In this document: one piece after another, positions 43,851-53,736 of the stretch
Position numbering within the stretch: the stretch's first letter is position 1
Layout: each line of letters begins with the position of its first letter
From: Xenorhabdus szentirmaii DSM 16338
Lineage (GTDB): Bacteria; Pseudomonadota; Gammaproteobacteria; Enterobacterales; Enterobacteriaceae
Direction of reading: 5' to 3'
Length of the DNA: 64,000 nt
NCBI RefSeq assembly: GCF_002632585.1
Contig: NZ_NIBV01000003.1
Span: forward strand, 186,001-250,000
Notes under the pieces: model-generated
What the model saw: the letters and a program-made list of their open reading frames with translations, nothing else
What the model was told of the DNA's origin: nothing
The model's database searches: none
Program-made: the position numbers and the translations under genes

Positions 43851-44922
43851 TTTTTATCCATATCGCGTCCATGCCTATTTTTTAAAACTGAAAATATTAG
43901 GCAATTTAGGAAATTACAGCTGTAGCTCATTTTTAACTACAGGAATTGGATCTCCCTCCACTTTCAGCCAATAATATTGGATAACCGATTTGATGTAGGG
44001 AGCATAATAAAAAAATTCTGTTTGGCCTTAAGTGCGTCAGACCTAGAGTGTTGTTTTAGCGTTAATATTAAGATCTGGTTATTCGCGTGTATAAGCTGTA
44101 TTACGAGCACACATTATCCGGCAAGCTCTGTGACTTTTTTTGCAGGAGGATGTTTGGATAGTATTATCAAATAAAATGGTGTTCTTTATTGCTAAGCAAC
44201 ACTGAGTAAAACGACATAAATTATGTATCAATTTAATCGACTTTTCAATCAAATAACAATATAGACTCCGATCATGTTTTTAAAATTCAAGATTAATAAC
44301 CAAGAATTAAAAACAAATCAAAATTAAATATCAAGAACTGCTAACATTAAATAAATGTACCATAATTAGGCCACTCACTTGCATTTCTCCCCTTGTCACA
44401 CACAGAATTGTTCGTGATGCAAAGTGCAGAATTATTTTAGAAAATAACACAAAGACAATCAAAAAAAGAATAATGTGCCATAAGGAATAATAAGAATAAT
44501 CCAATTCCATATATTGAGTTATAGCATTAATTTGTTTGAGCAAGAATAGTATGTATTACAACCAGAATTCATGTAAGGTGCATTCAATTTACTCCTATTA
44601 AAGATACTGGATGAATACAATTAGCTCAATAGTCAGTCGCTCATGCTCTCGCCCTCATTCCATATATCCAAATTATTTTAAATATGATTATTCCCATCAA
44701 AAATATTCAAATGATAACAACCATCTTTACGCGCGGCCAAATTACTACTTGGCATATTAATTGGCATTCATTTAGTTCCAGAGGTGAAAATTAAATACGT
44801 TATTTTTTGTTTTTATGGATAATATTAAAAGGACAATAGTTATTGGTATCATTGCAAGTGTTTTCTTAAAAAATCACATCATTATCGAGTCATTTTCCTG
44901 AATGAAAATCGTCTGTACTACT
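43851..44922. other. AT-rich intergenic region, no certain gene
   Basis: About 1.07 kb between the T1SS operon and the ICE genes. It is AT-rich and full of stops. A 70-codon minus-strand frame (44331-44543) has one hydrophobic segment (YSLWHIILFLIVFVLF) but no good start signal. The T1SS promoter is expected here; I cannot place it. Confidence 0.5.
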
Positions 44923-46437
44923 CTACTTACCCTTCGACATCACCTTCTGCATCACCATCTGCCCAAACATACCAACGGATTGCCTGACCTGCCCCACGCC
45001 CTGACTCATCATGCCACCAACATCGCCCATCCGCACCCCGGCCCAGGCCAATGCCCCCAACCAAACCATCGGCAGGACAATAAATAACGTGCCCATCACC
45101 AGCCCCATGATTAAATCATCCGACGTGTTCTGCATGCCCGCCAGATTAAACAGGCTGTGGGTGTCTGAGCCGTACAGGGCATCCAGCAAATGGCTGTCCA
45201 GCCAGCGCGCCAGCTCCCACCAGAACGTCAGGAAATTCAGCGCAAAAATCACACAGGTCAGGGTAAACACGGTTTTAAACTCATACGCAGCCACCAACAG
45301 CAGCAACGGGATTAAGATATACAACGCCATTAAAATCACCGCCTGCATCATCGGCAGGGCCTGACGCACCGCATCGAACATCGGCATATTAAGTAATCCG
45401 CCCAGCAATGTTCCTGCGGAGGCACCGACCCGGTTAGAACCATCCAGCAAAGTGGGATCGGCATTACCACCATAGCCGGCATAAACAACCCCTTCCTGAG
45501 AAACGGTCAGATTCACCGGGCTGACCAGACGGCGGATCACGGCTTCCTGATAAGCGGGCGTGTTTTTACCCAACATTTTCAGTGTCGCAGACAGACGCAG
45601 CCACAACCCCGGGTCGGCCTGCGCCAGCACCCTGTCTTTCAGGCCGATGTTGGCGGCTGACCACCAGACCTGACAGCGCGGATAGCCGCCCTGCCCGGTA
45701 TACGGCCGCCCGTTGTCCCGGCTCTCCTGCCATGGAAAGTCAGCCCGGGGCGTGCGCGATTGCAGCATCCGGTAATCGCCGGCTAAAAATGTGCGGCTGC
45801 CCAGCCAGCCGATATCATTCAGGATAATCGGGTCGCGGGAGTGTTCTTGATCGCGTTGTTGCCACTGATACAGGGCCAGCGCATAACAATCGTGGGTAAA
45901 ATCCTGCAACTCGGCTGCCAGTGCCGGGCTCTTGATACGGGTATGCTGCACGTCAAAACGCAGTTGCCGTAAATCCGGCCGACAGGGAATGGCGGCCACC
46001 GCCGCCTGCGTCAGCCCTTTGGATAACCGATGCACCACAGCCCACCAAATCGGCACTGCCGCCGTTTGATTGTTCAGGCTGGATATCACCGGCGCATAAC
46101 CGCTGTTCTCCGGCGCACCGGGTGTCCAGGTGCCACAGCTTTTGGTCCGGGCGGTATCATACTGGAGGGTGCTGAAGCTGACATTGACCAGCGGCACGCA
46201 GCAAAACACCATGACGAAAAACGCACTGTAGAGCGCATTTTCAATCCGGGCCAGTGACTGCAATCCATTGGGACCTTCGTCCTCCCCGCACTCCCGCACT
46301 TTCAGCCAAATGGCCATCACTTTGACCACTAACGGCAGGGTAAACAACCCCGTGGCAATCAGAATGTGCCACAGGCCATTGTTCACCACCCAGCCGAGCA
46401 GGGTCAGGAAATATTCCAGATAACTGTTCGTGGTCAT
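44923..46437 (-). CDS. ICE conjugation protein, TraG N-terminal-like membrane protein
   Basis: 504 residues with membrane helices at the N-terminus (LLGWVVNNGLWHILIATGLFTLPLVVKV; LYSAFFVMVFCCVPLV) and a cluster near 345-470. A periplasmic middle domain has paired Cys residues (KSCGTWTP, AIPCRPDL, DCYALAL, PRCQVWW). This is the layout of the TraG-like mating-pair stabilisation protein of GI-type ICE transfer systems. It ends in a Gln/Met/Gly-rich amphipathic tail. It is the last gene of the minus-strand cluster and overlaps the small gene before it (ATGA). The usual further ICE genes are absent on this side. Confidence 0.82.
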   Translation of the reverse strand: MTTNSYLEYFLTLLGWVVNNGLWHILIATGLFTLPLVVKVMAIWLKVRECGEDEGPNGLQSLARIENALYSAFFVMVFCCVPLVNVSFSTLQYDTARTKSCGTWTPGAPENSGYAPVISSLNNQTAAVPIWWAVVHRLSKGLTQAAVAAIPCRPDLRQLRFDVQHTRIKSPALAAELQDFTHDCYALALYQWQQRDQEHSRDPIILNDIGWLGSRTFLAGDYRMLQSRTPRADFPWQESRDNGRPYTGQGGYPRCQVWWSAANIGLKDRVLAQADPGLWLRLSATLKMLGKNTPAYQEAVIRRLVSPVNLTVSQEGVVYAGYGGNADPTLLDGSNRVGASAGTLLGGLLNMPMFDAVRQALPMMQAVILMALYILIPLLLLVAAYEFKTVFTLTCVIFALNFLTFWWELARWLDSHLLDALYGSDTHSLFNLAGMQNTSDDLIMGLVMGTLFIVLPMVWLGALAWAGVRMGDVGGMMSQGVGQVRQSVGMFGQMVMQKVMSKGK

Positions 46438-46769
46438 GACACACTTCCCTGACTGGCTGACAGGGCGTATTCACCCAGCAGGATAAACAACAGGCTGACC
46501 CCCATCATCCGCCTCAGCGTTGTGCGATATTCCGCCTGATGTTTCACGCTTTGCCCGATTTTCCAACCGCCCCAGAGCAACCATCCGTAAAGGCTTAATC
46601 GCCATAACAGCCAAAGCGATTGATACCTTGCCAGCCCGCGATTCAAGGCAGACAGGGTTTCGGGATAATTCATCCCTGCCCAGCCGACAGTTAACGTCAC
46701 CACCATCACCAACGCGATAATCAGTGATAATCCGATGCCTCGTTTTAATCTTGCACGTTTTTTTGCCAT
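46434..46769 (-). CDS. Small ICE-associated membrane protein
   Basis: 111 residues, a Lys/Arg-rich start (MAKKRARLKRG) and three hydrophobic segments (LSLIIALVMVVTLTVGWAG; LWRLSLYGWLLWGGW; MMGVSLLFILLGEYAL). A gene of this size commonly sits between the PFL_4711 and TraG-like genes in GI-type ICEs. No function is known to me. The stop overlaps the next ATG by 4 bp, so translation is probably coupled. Confidence 0.7.
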   Translation of the reverse strand: MAKKRARLKRGIGLSLIIALVMVVTLTVGWAGMNYPETLSALNRGLARYQSLWLLWRLSLYGWLLWGGWKIGQSVKHQAEYRTTLRRMMGVSLLFILLGEYALSASQGSVS

Positions 46770-46777
46770 CGTCGAAC

Positions 46778-48214
46778 TTACCTGCGCTCACGGTTGGGGG
46801 CTTCCAACTGATAAAAACGGGTATCCTGACTGTCCGCGACCTGTTTTTGCGGATGAGCGTGAATACGCTGCGTATCACGCTCAATAATGGTCAGAATGGA
46901 ATTACGGGAAAGCGCCTGCTTCAGCTCCATTTCATTTTTCAGCGCATTGATTTCCCTGTCCAGGGCGGCAATCCGGCGGTCGCCTTCTGCCAGCGCTTCC
47001 GATTGTGCGGCCGCATTGGGTTCGGACATGCCAGTGATCAGCATTCGACGCATCAGTAACGCGGTTTCAATGGTCTCACTCATCGCCAGCTCCCCCGCCA
47101 GACGCGCAGTCAGGGCAGCCCTATCGGGATCACGCTGCAACGCCTGGATCACACCCTGTGTTACGGCCAGACTGCCGGTTTTCAGTTTGGTGAGATTCGC
47201 CCGTGTGGGTTTCTCCGTGCCGCTGACCAGTTTCACCAGTTGTTCAGTGTTCGTTTTGGTGTGGGCTTCCAGCATCGGGGCAAACCCCGTTCCCGCGACC
47301 GTCGCCCCCGGCTGGTGTTGCTCGCCTCCACTGGCGCACTCTGTGGCTTGCGCGCAGGTACGGATGGCCCGGTCGCCCAGTACACTGACCACCGCCTCAG
47401 CCGCTTCCCGCGCCGTGCTGAATTTACGGCAGGCACTGCCCTCGCAATTGAAGGTGCTGACCGATGACTGGCTCAGTACCGGCAACTGATTCATCATATT
47501 AAACCCGGCGCTGGCTAAATCACGGGTCGGACGAATGGCAGCCTGCCCCTTTCCGCCCTGTCGTTGCCCGCCAATCCATGAATGCCCGCCGGCACCGGTC
47601 GCTTTGGTGCCGGCATTATTGACACGCACTGCATCACCACCCCCGCCGTTGACCTGATTTTTGTACTCCTGCAACGCCGCTGATTGGCTCCATTTGTTGT
47701 TCTGCGCAAAATCCATCATTCTCTTCGCCATGTTCTGACAATTGAACTGGGCTTTATCAAACGCCACATTGGCCTGCAATACCCCGTTGGTCAGCATGTC
47801 ATACAGCCCCGGATTGGCCCGCTGAATTATCATGGCGGGGGGGCTGGCAACCGCTCCGGTGGCCCCCTGAACCACATCACTCATCAGGTTTTTGAATCCC
47901 GCCGTAATACCGTTAAGCTGATTGCTGATCGTGGTTTTCAGGTCGAAATTGCCACACATCAAATCCGAACGCCAGCCCAGCTCCAGACCGGCCAGCATGG
48001 TTGAACCGCCGCGACTGGCCGGCTCAGAAATCACCGAGCCGCCACCCAGCGTATAAAACAGCGTATCGGAGACGGCCCCGCTGGCCTCTGCGCCATAGCC
48101 CAGGGCACTTCGATTCACCTGCGGTAAGGTGAGGGACAGCCCGGTCGCATGGGACTGTATCGGAGCAAGCATCATTGCGCCCACGACCAGCCATACGGCG
48201 TTTCTTGTCGTCAT
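46778..48214 (-). CDS. ICE conjugation protein, PFL_4711 family (TIGR03755)
   Basis: About 478 residues from the ATG at 48214, chosen because GGAGGT lies just upstream and a clean signal peptide follows (MTTRNAVWLVVGAMMLAPIQSHATG). The frame is open to an upstream ATG at 48352, but that part overlaps the preceding gene. It contains LTLPQVNRSALGYGAEASGAVSDTLFYT, a Cys pair (DLMCGNFDLK, FNCQNMAKRMM) and Gln/Glu-rich C-terminal helices. This matches my memory of the PFL_4711 family of integrating conjugative elements, periplasmic type IV secretion components akin to TraH. Two further Cys (NCEGSACRKF) may form a disulphide. Confidence 0.82.
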   Translation of the reverse strand: MTTRNAVWLVVGAMMLAPIQSHATGLSLTLPQVNRSALGYGAEASGAVSDTLFYTLGGGSVISEPASRGGSTMLAGLELGWRSDLMCGNFDLKTTISNQLNGITAGFKNLMSDVVQGATGAVASPPAMIIQRANPGLYDMLTNGVLQANVAFDKAQFNCQNMAKRMMDFAQNNKWSQSAALQEYKNQVNGGGGDAVRVNNAGTKATGAGGHSWIGGQRQGGKGQAAIRPTRDLASAGFNMMNQLPVLSQSSVSTFNCEGSACRKFSTAREAAEAVVSVLGDRAIRTCAQATECASGGEQHQPGATVAGTGFAPMLEAHTKTNTEQLVKLVSGTEKPTRANLTKLKTGSLAVTQGVIQALQRDPDRAALTARLAGELAMSETIETALLMRRMLITGMSEPNAAAQSEALAEGDRRIAALDREINALKNEMELKQALSRNSILTIIERDTQRIHAHPQKQVADSQDTRFYQLEAPNRERR

Positions 48215-48227
48215 CTGACCTCCTGAT

Positions 48228-49196
48228 TCAAATATCCGTACTGCTGAGAAAACGCTGCCCGCGCCGCTTGCAGCAGCTGTAGGGTTGCCACAAGGTATAA
48301 GCCTGATTACCGGCTGTCGCGGCGGTATGGCTGCCATCCGGAAACACGGCACAGGACTGACTTAACTGTGGCGACAACCGCTGCCACTGATGATTCTTCG
48401 TGCCGGTATTTTCCGCCACCGGCGGCGGTGGCCAGTAGCCATCACGGCGTTGCCCGGTCAACGGCTGATAGACATGGGGCTGACCGGTACGGGTAATAAT
48501 GTCAGCTACTCGCTGTGCCACCACGGCCGCCGCTTTATCTTCATCCACCTGCGTAACAAAACCGGCACGCGGGTAGAGATTGCCCCACATATTGCCCGTC
48601 AGCTGATTGCCCAATTCCCGTAGACCGGGGATAAGGGCTTCAGGATAAAACGACTCCGGCAGTCCGCTGCGCCACGCCACCGTATCCAGCGTGCTGAGGA
48701 AATAAAGCATCAGTGGCGTCGCTGCACTTTTGCAGGAATAGCCCGGAATTTGCCCGCCTATCAGCGTGGTGGCGGGATGCCCGATGGCATCGGCGTATTT
48801 GAAACGCAGATGGGTACTGCGCTTCCCGGCCACCTGAATAGTATGATTGCCCCCACCGGTAGTGACGTTAGATAAGGTACTGGTCACCGTATTTTCCAGC
48901 CCGCCGGGTAAAGCGCTGATTTGCGCCATGTCAGACCACGGGTTGCCGCCGAGGCCATGATAGGTGGAGACCACCGTCTGTGGCAGGAAATGAGTCACTT
49001 TGACCGAGGTTTTTACCGAGCAGCCATGCCATGAACAGAACAGCCAGTAACAAATGCCGCTGACCCGCCACTGAATGCAGGCAGGTGAGAGGCTGCTTGC
49101 CACGATTTGGGCGGTATTGATGGCGGCTTGTGTGGCCGGTGCAAACGCTGCAACCAGCGTGATGAGCACAGGAAAAGCAATGCGTGACGGATTCAT
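48228..49196 (-). CDS. ICE conjugation protein, PFL_4710/TraU family (TIGR03756)
   Basis: 322 residues with a signal peptide (FPVLITLVAAFAPATQAAINTAQIVASSLSP) and the Cys-rich TraU-like start (ACIQWRVSGICYWLFCSWHGC). Then come VKVTHFLPQTVVSTYHGLGGNPWSDM and a C-terminal SQSCAVFPDG...YSCCKRR. TraU proteins are periplasmic mating-pair formation factors needing disulphides. The gene overlaps the preceding PFL_4709 gene by 4 bp and is 13 bp before the next start, so the cluster is one operon. Confidence 0.85.
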   Translation of the reverse strand: MNPSRIAFPVLITLVAAFAPATQAAINTAQIVASSLSPACIQWRVSGICYWLFCSWHGCSVKTSVKVTHFLPQTVVSTYHGLGGNPWSDMAQISALPGGLENTVTSTLSNVTTGGGNHTIQVAGKRSTHLRFKYADAIGHPATTLIGGQIPGYSCKSAATPLMLYFLSTLDTVAWRSGLPESFYPEALIPGLRELGNQLTGNMWGNLYPRAGFVTQVDEDKAAAVVAQRVADIITRTGQPHVYQPLTGQRRDGYWPPPPVAENTGTKNHQWQRLSPQLSQSCAVFPDGSHTAATAGNQAYTLWQPYSCCKRRGQRFLSSTDI

Positions 49197-49591
49197 GGCT
49201 GATGCGGCTCCCTGAGCGCCGTCGCTTTAGCCACATCTGCGGTGCCATACACCACGTCACGGTCATCAAAGACCACTGCCGGATACTGGCGCACACCCCG
49301 TTGCCAGGCTTCAATCACCTCACGGTAGGCGGTGATAAGCACTTGTTCCTGTTCACGCCAGTGGGGCGATTGCAATACAGCCTGTACCTGAAGGCGGGCT
49401 TGCTGGGGATCAGGGGAAAGTTGGGGGAAGATTTTTTTCTGATGCTGTTCAGCCGCATCCAGCCAGACCACCTGGCTGTCCGGCGTCAGATTCACCGGCG
49501 GGTGCAGACGGTCAGTGTACACCACCGTTTTAGCCCCTGAGGACAAAGACACCATCCATCCCATCAGGAACAGTAAACCCGTTTTTTTCAT
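49193..49591 (-). CDS. ICE conjugation protein, PFL_4709 family (TIGR03757, DUF1525)
   Basis: About 132 residues from the ATG at 49591 (MKKTGLLFLMGWMVSLSSGAKT, a signal peptide), with AAAGGA upstream. The frame also has an ATG at 49645 but without these signals. The mature part has VVYTDRLHPPVNL, VVWLDAAEQHQ and the typical YPAVVFDDRDVVYGTADVAKA, a thioredoxin-like TrbC/DUF1525 pattern. It is the first remaining gene of the transfer cluster. The other half of the ICE system (ATPase, DsbC-like, coupling protein) is not in the window. Confidence 0.83.
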   Translation of the reverse strand: MKKTGLLFLMGWMVSLSSGAKTVVYTDRLHPPVNLTPDSQVVWLDAAEQHQKKIFPQLSPDPQQARLQVQAVLQSPHWREQEQVLITAYREVIEAWQRGVRQYPAVVFDDRDVVYGTADVAKATALREPHQP

Positions 49592-49894
49592 CGTGTCCTT
49601 TCCATGCCACAAAATATCGGAGCAGCGTGAAGAAAACCGGAACAAAAATCAGCAAACAATTCTTTTTTGCAAAATGCAAAAAAACACCTGTCCCAGATTT
49701 CTCTACGCCATGACACATAACGTGGAATGAGACTTTTCCCAAATGATTAAAAAATCGGATTGCATTAAGCATATTAATGAATAATTTCGTACAATACCCT
49801 CCCTCCACGAGCATCATGCTGATTTTATATAAACTTTGTGCATAACCTGCCGATGAACTATTCATCAGTACATTAGGATAAAAAGAGAAAGCCA
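49592..49894. other. Divergent intergenic region between ICE and T6SS genes
   Basis: About 300 bp that must hold the promoters for the minus-strand ICE operon and the plus-strand tssF-vgrG operon. It is AT-rich, with no gene. I see no certain operator. Confidence 0.5.
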
Positions 49895-51652
49895 ATGAAA
49901 AATAACAAGGAGTCCATGTATCTGCGGGAAAGAGCCTATTTGCGGGAACTGGCTCAATACGTGGCGAAAACATCGCCTCATCTGGCTGATTTTCTGTTTG
50001 CTTCCCATGATCCCGACATTGAGCGTGTTTTCGAGGCTTTTGCCCTGTTGATTACCAACTTACGGGATAAAATAGAGGATGATTGCCCCGAAATCTCCCA
50101 CGGTATTTTGTCCCGTATCTGGCCGATCGCCCTGAGCCCCATTCCGCCGACGACAATCATGCAGTTTCAGCCCGTTGATGGCGAGCATCAGGGCACCGTT
50201 GACATCCCGGCCAGCACGCCGATTTCTGCGGAAGTCAACGGCCAGTTGCTCACCTTTAATACCTGTCGCCCCTTGCATATTGAACCCCTTATCGTGCGGG
50301 ACAGGGGCGTCAAAAAAACCGGTACACACAGCGAAATCGTACTGACGCTTTGCCAGACCGGCACGGCCTCTCCGGTCTGGCAAAGCGGGGCGCTGTCTTT
50401 TTTCCTCGGTGCAGACACTCAGCGGGCAGCGCAATTAAGCCTGTGGCTGGACGAGCATATCTGTGAAATGTGCCTCCGAGTGCAGGGCGAGCAGCGCAAA
50501 CTGCGCAGCTTCCCGCAGGGCTGGCATAATCTGTTTGACCATCCCATCCTGCCGATGGAAAAGCGCACTTACGCGGGTCTGCAACTGCTGATGGAATATT
50601 ATGCGCTGCCCCATTTGTACAACTTTATGACCGTTGATTTCAGCAAATATTACCCTGACGTTCCGCTCAATGCTGACGGCAGTTTTGAGCTGATTTTCCG
50701 TTTTAAAGGCGAATTGCCGTTGGATGATGTCAGCGATGCTTTTATGCTGGGCTGTGTGCCGGCCATCCATCTGGACCCCCTGATCAGCCAACCCTTGCCG
50801 CTGGGTGAGGGCGACCATCGCTACCCTTTGCCTCTGGGTGAATCCGTACAGTTATTCCGGCTGCGTGATATTCAAGTGGTGCAGCAACCTGATGAAACCC
50901 CGCAGCGGGGTTCACCCTACCGCTATCTGCCCATCGACCAGTTTACGCCGTCACCCCCCGAACTGGCGGAAGAGGGGGAACCCGAGACGTTTTATTACCT
51001 GTACCACCGTGAGCGGGATTTGCTGGGCAGGCTGAAACACCAGCTGCATTTTTTTGATCTGACCGGCAAACCCGCGCTGCACCTACCTGAACTCGCTGTT
51101 GTCGGTGATTTTCTGGGGTATCACACGCAGGCCATGACCTTAAAACCCGGCGACATTACCATCACACAGGAAGGCTCGCCCGCCCACCTCAATGTACACA
51201 ACATTCTGCCGGTCTCTGACGAGTATCCGCCCTTGCTGCAAGATAATGCCAGTTGGCCATTGCTCTCCTGTCTTTCCAGCCCGCCGGTGTTGTTATTTGC
51301 CACCGACGGCCTGAAACAGTTTCTCCGCCAGTTTGACCCTTACGCCGAACTCAATCGTCCGCTCAGCCGCCATATCCGCCGACATATCGAGGGTATTGCC
51401 CGGACGGAAGAACACCTCATTGATCGCCTGAAATACGGCCTCCCTGTCCGCGGGCATTGGGTCGGACTGACGCTCAACCCCGATTGTTACGCCAACGCGG
51501 GGGAAATGTACCGATTTTGCCGGTTAGTCCATGAAGCCATGGCGTGTTTTATCAGCCAGTCCACCTTCGTCAAACTGGATGTGTTTACCCCCGGCACGCG
51601 CGGCGTTTTGTGGGCTTTTCGGGAAGTCTACGGCGTACGCCGGGAGATGTAA
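49895..51652 (+). CDS. tssF: TssF (VasA): T6SS baseplate subunit
   Basis: 585 residues, about the normal TssF length. The N-terminus YLRERAYLRELAQYVAKTSPHLADFL, the IERVFEAFALLITNLRDKIEDD segment, ILSRIWPIALSPIPPTTIMQF and the C-terminal NAGEMYRFCRLVHEAMACF...REVYGVRREM fit the VasA/TssF family. TssF forms the baseplate wedge with TssG and TssK. Here it stands alone ahead of vgrG, without tssG or other core genes, so it is either an auxiliary copy or a remnant of a moved T6SS cluster. It would need the main T6SS elsewhere in the genome. Confidence 0.9.
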   Translation: MKNNKESMYLRERAYLRELAQYVAKTSPHLADFLFASHDPDIERVFEAFALLITNLRDKIEDDCPEISHGILSRIWPIALSPIPPTTIMQFQPVDGEHQGTVDIPASTPISAEVNGQLLTFNTCRPLHIEPLIVRDRGVKKTGTHSEIVLTLCQTGTASPVWQSGALSFFLGADTQRAAQLSLWLDEHICEMCLRVQGEQRKLRSFPQGWHNLFDHPILPMEKRTYAGLQLLMEYYALPHLYNFMTVDFSKYYPDVPLNADGSFELIFRFKGELPLDDVSDAFMLGCVPAIHLDPLISQPLPLGEGDHRYPLPLGESVQLFRLRDIQVVQQPDETPQRGSPYRYLPIDQFTPSPPELAEEGEPETFYYLYHRERDLLGRLKHQLHFFDLTGKPALHLPELAVVGDFLGYHTQAMTLKPGDITITQEGSPAHLNVHNILPVSDEYPPLLQDNASWPLLSCLSSPPVLLFATDGLKQFLRQFDPYAELNRPLSRHIRRHIEGIARTEEHLIDRLKYGLPVRGHWVGLTLNPDCYANAGEMYRFCRLVHEAMACFISQSTFVKLDVFTPGTRGVLWAFREVYGVRREM

Positions 51653-51688
51653 GCCATTAACTCATCACAACAAGGAGTAATGCACACT

Positions 51689-53728
51689 ATGATGAAAAAT
51701 ATTATTGATAAACTGCCTACTGCCAAAAGTGGCTTGCGGTTTACGTTTCAGGTCGCGGGACTGCCTGAGTCAACGTTTGCGGTAGGGGAATTTTCCCTGC
51801 AAGAGGGATTATCTGAACTGTTTACCCTCAATCTGACACTGGTTCAGTCTCTGCCCGATAACCCCTTTCGGCCTAAACCAGAAATCGATTTAACCGCCTT
51901 GTTGATGCAGGAAGCGGTGTTGCAAGTTTTCCAAGGCGTACAACTGCAACGCAAAATCACCGGCATCATCTCCCATGCTGACTGGGCCGGCACCGACGGC
52001 AATAAAACCCTGTATACCCTGACCGTGCGCCCGGCACTCTGGCGCCTGACGCTGAATCAGGAAAGCCGGATATTCCATCAGCAAAATGTGCCGGCCATCC
52101 TGACGGATTTGATGAAAAAACATTACGTGCGGGCGGATTCGAAACTCTACGATCCCCATCAGGACCGGGAATACGTGACCCAGAAACGCGAATCTGACTA
52201 TGGATTTTTCAGCCGGCTGGCGGCGGAAGAAGGCATCAGCTTCTGGTTTGAAGATGAAACCGCCTTTTTCAGTGACAGCCATCTGGGGATGACCGCCGGG
52301 TTGCCACTGACCTACAGCCCGCAGCCGGAAACCGCCCACGGCATCGATACGGTTTATCAGGTGCGGCTGGGTGTCGGCATGAGCCCGCAGCGCAGCCTGC
52401 ACAAAGATTCTAACTATGACAACCCACGCTATCATCTTTCGCATATGCAAAGCAGTGAGGGTTTCCGCGATTTTGGCAGCCAGACCCCGTATACCGTGTT
52501 TGAAAGTTACGGGCGTTTTCAGAAAGATGCGGCCGCCAAGCCGTTTCTCAAATACCGTCAAGAGGCACTGGATAACCAGAAAAAGAGCGGCAGCGGCAGC
52601 AGTAACTGCATCAAACTGATGCCGGGCAAAATCTTTGAAATCAAAAGCCACCCGCACGCCCCGCTTAATGCCCGCTGGCAGATTGTCGGGATCAGCCATC
52701 ACGGTCGCTGCCCGGGCGCCATGGGCGATAACGGTGGCGATGGCACCACACTCAGTAATCACTTCAGTTTTATCGACGGTCTTGCCGACTGGCGTCCGCC
52801 GTTCCATTACAAGCCACTGACCGATGGCGATGAAACCGCCACGGTGGTTGGCCCTGAAGGGGAAGAAATCTTCGTCAATAAAGACGGTGCCATCAAAGTC
52901 CATTTTCACTGGAACCGTTATGACAAAGCGGATGACGGTGCCTCCTGCTGGGTACGCGTGGCCCAAGGCTGGAATGGCAACGGCTTTGGCTTTATGGCCA
53001 TCCCGCGCATCGGGCAGGAAGTGATTATTTCCTATCTCAATGGTGATATTGACCGCCCGATAGTCACCGGCTGTGTCTACAACGGCCTGAACCGCCCGCC
53101 GCTGGATTTGCCTTCGCAGAAAACCCGCACCACGTTCAAGACCAAAACCCACAAAGGCAAAGGCTTTAACGAGCTGCGGTTTGAAGACGCGAAAGGCAGT
53201 GAAGAAATTTATTTCCACGGCCAGAAAGATTTTACCGCCCAGATTGAAAATGATGCCCTCTGGCATATCAAACACGATCAAAAACAACGCATCGACAACA
53301 ACCGTTACCACGACATTCGCGCGGATGATCACCATCAGGTCGCCGGTTCGCGCAAAATCACCACCGAAGGGGATGTCTCCCACCGAATTGCCGGCAGCCA
53401 GCATATCCAGACCGGCGATGCCACGGTGATTGACAGTGGGCAGGAAATTCACTTGAAAAGCGGTGGCAAAGTGGTGCTAGAAGCGGCAGCGGAAATCACC
53501 CTGAAAGTGGGTGGTAGTTTTCTCAAAGTCACACCGGGCGGGATTTTATCTTCACCGATTAATGTCGGGCAGGGTTCAGCTGGTAGCGGGCGTGGATTGG
53601 CGCTGCAATTGCCGGAGGGCGTGGCATCGTTGCCGGAAGTGGACATGGAATTTCCCGCCCATCCTTGCTGCCCCGAATTGGCGCAACAAGATGTTAGTCC
53701 GGTAATTAGGCCAGCCAAAAAGGAATAA
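51689..53728 (+). CDS. vgrG: VgrG: T6SS spike protein
   Basis: About 679 residues. The ATG at 51680 is only 2 bases from AAGGAG, so 51689 or 51692 is the better start. The N-terminal gp27-like part has FTFQVAGLPESTFAVGEFS and RESDYGFFSRLAAEEGISFWFEDE. The gp5-like OB domain follows (GPEGEEIFVNKDGAIKVHFHWNRYDKADD, ASCWVRVAQGWNG, IPRIGQEVIISYLNGDIDRPIVTG). Then comes a beta-prism stalk with DUF2345-type repeats. The C-terminal tail after about residue 620 is short and has no obvious enzyme domain. It carries the cargo adaptor and lipase effector encoded next. Confidence 0.95.
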   Translation: MMKNIIDKLPTAKSGLRFTFQVAGLPESTFAVGEFSLQEGLSELFTLNLTLVQSLPDNPFRPKPEIDLTALLMQEAVLQVFQGVQLQRKITGIISHADWAGTDGNKTLYTLTVRPALWRLTLNQESRIFHQQNVPAILTDLMKKHYVRADSKLYDPHQDREYVTQKRESDYGFFSRLAAEEGISFWFEDETAFFSDSHLGMTAGLPLTYSPQPETAHGIDTVYQVRLGVGMSPQRSLHKDSNYDNPRYHLSHMQSSEGFRDFGSQTPYTVFESYGRFQKDAAAKPFLKYRQEALDNQKKSGSGSSNCIKLMPGKIFEIKSHPHAPLNARWQIVGISHHGRCPGAMGDNGGDGTTLSNHFSFIDGLADWRPPFHYKPLTDGDETATVVGPEGEEIFVNKDGAIKVHFHWNRYDKADDGASCWVRVAQGWNGNGFGFMAIPRIGQEVIISYLNGDIDRPIVTGCVYNGLNRPPLDLPSQKTRTTFKTKTHKGKGFNELRFEDAKGSEEIYFHGQKDFTAQIENDALWHIKHDQKQRIDNNRYHDIRADDHHQVAGSRKITTEGDVSHRIAGSQHIQTGDATVIDSGQEIHLKSGGKVVLEAAAEITLKVGGSFLKVTPGGILSSPINVGQGSAGSGRGLALQLPEGVASLPEVDMEFPAHPCCPELAQQDVSPVIRPAKKE

Positions 53729-53736
53729 GTATAACG

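Noticed and set aside
44331..44543. 70-codon minus-strand frame with one hydrophobic segment
   Set aside because: Poor start context in an AT-rich gap; a chance membrane-like stretch is likely.
51890..53452. 520-codon minus-strand frame opposite vgrG
   Set aside because: An antisense shadow of vgrG caused by its GC-rich third positions. No start signal or family pattern.
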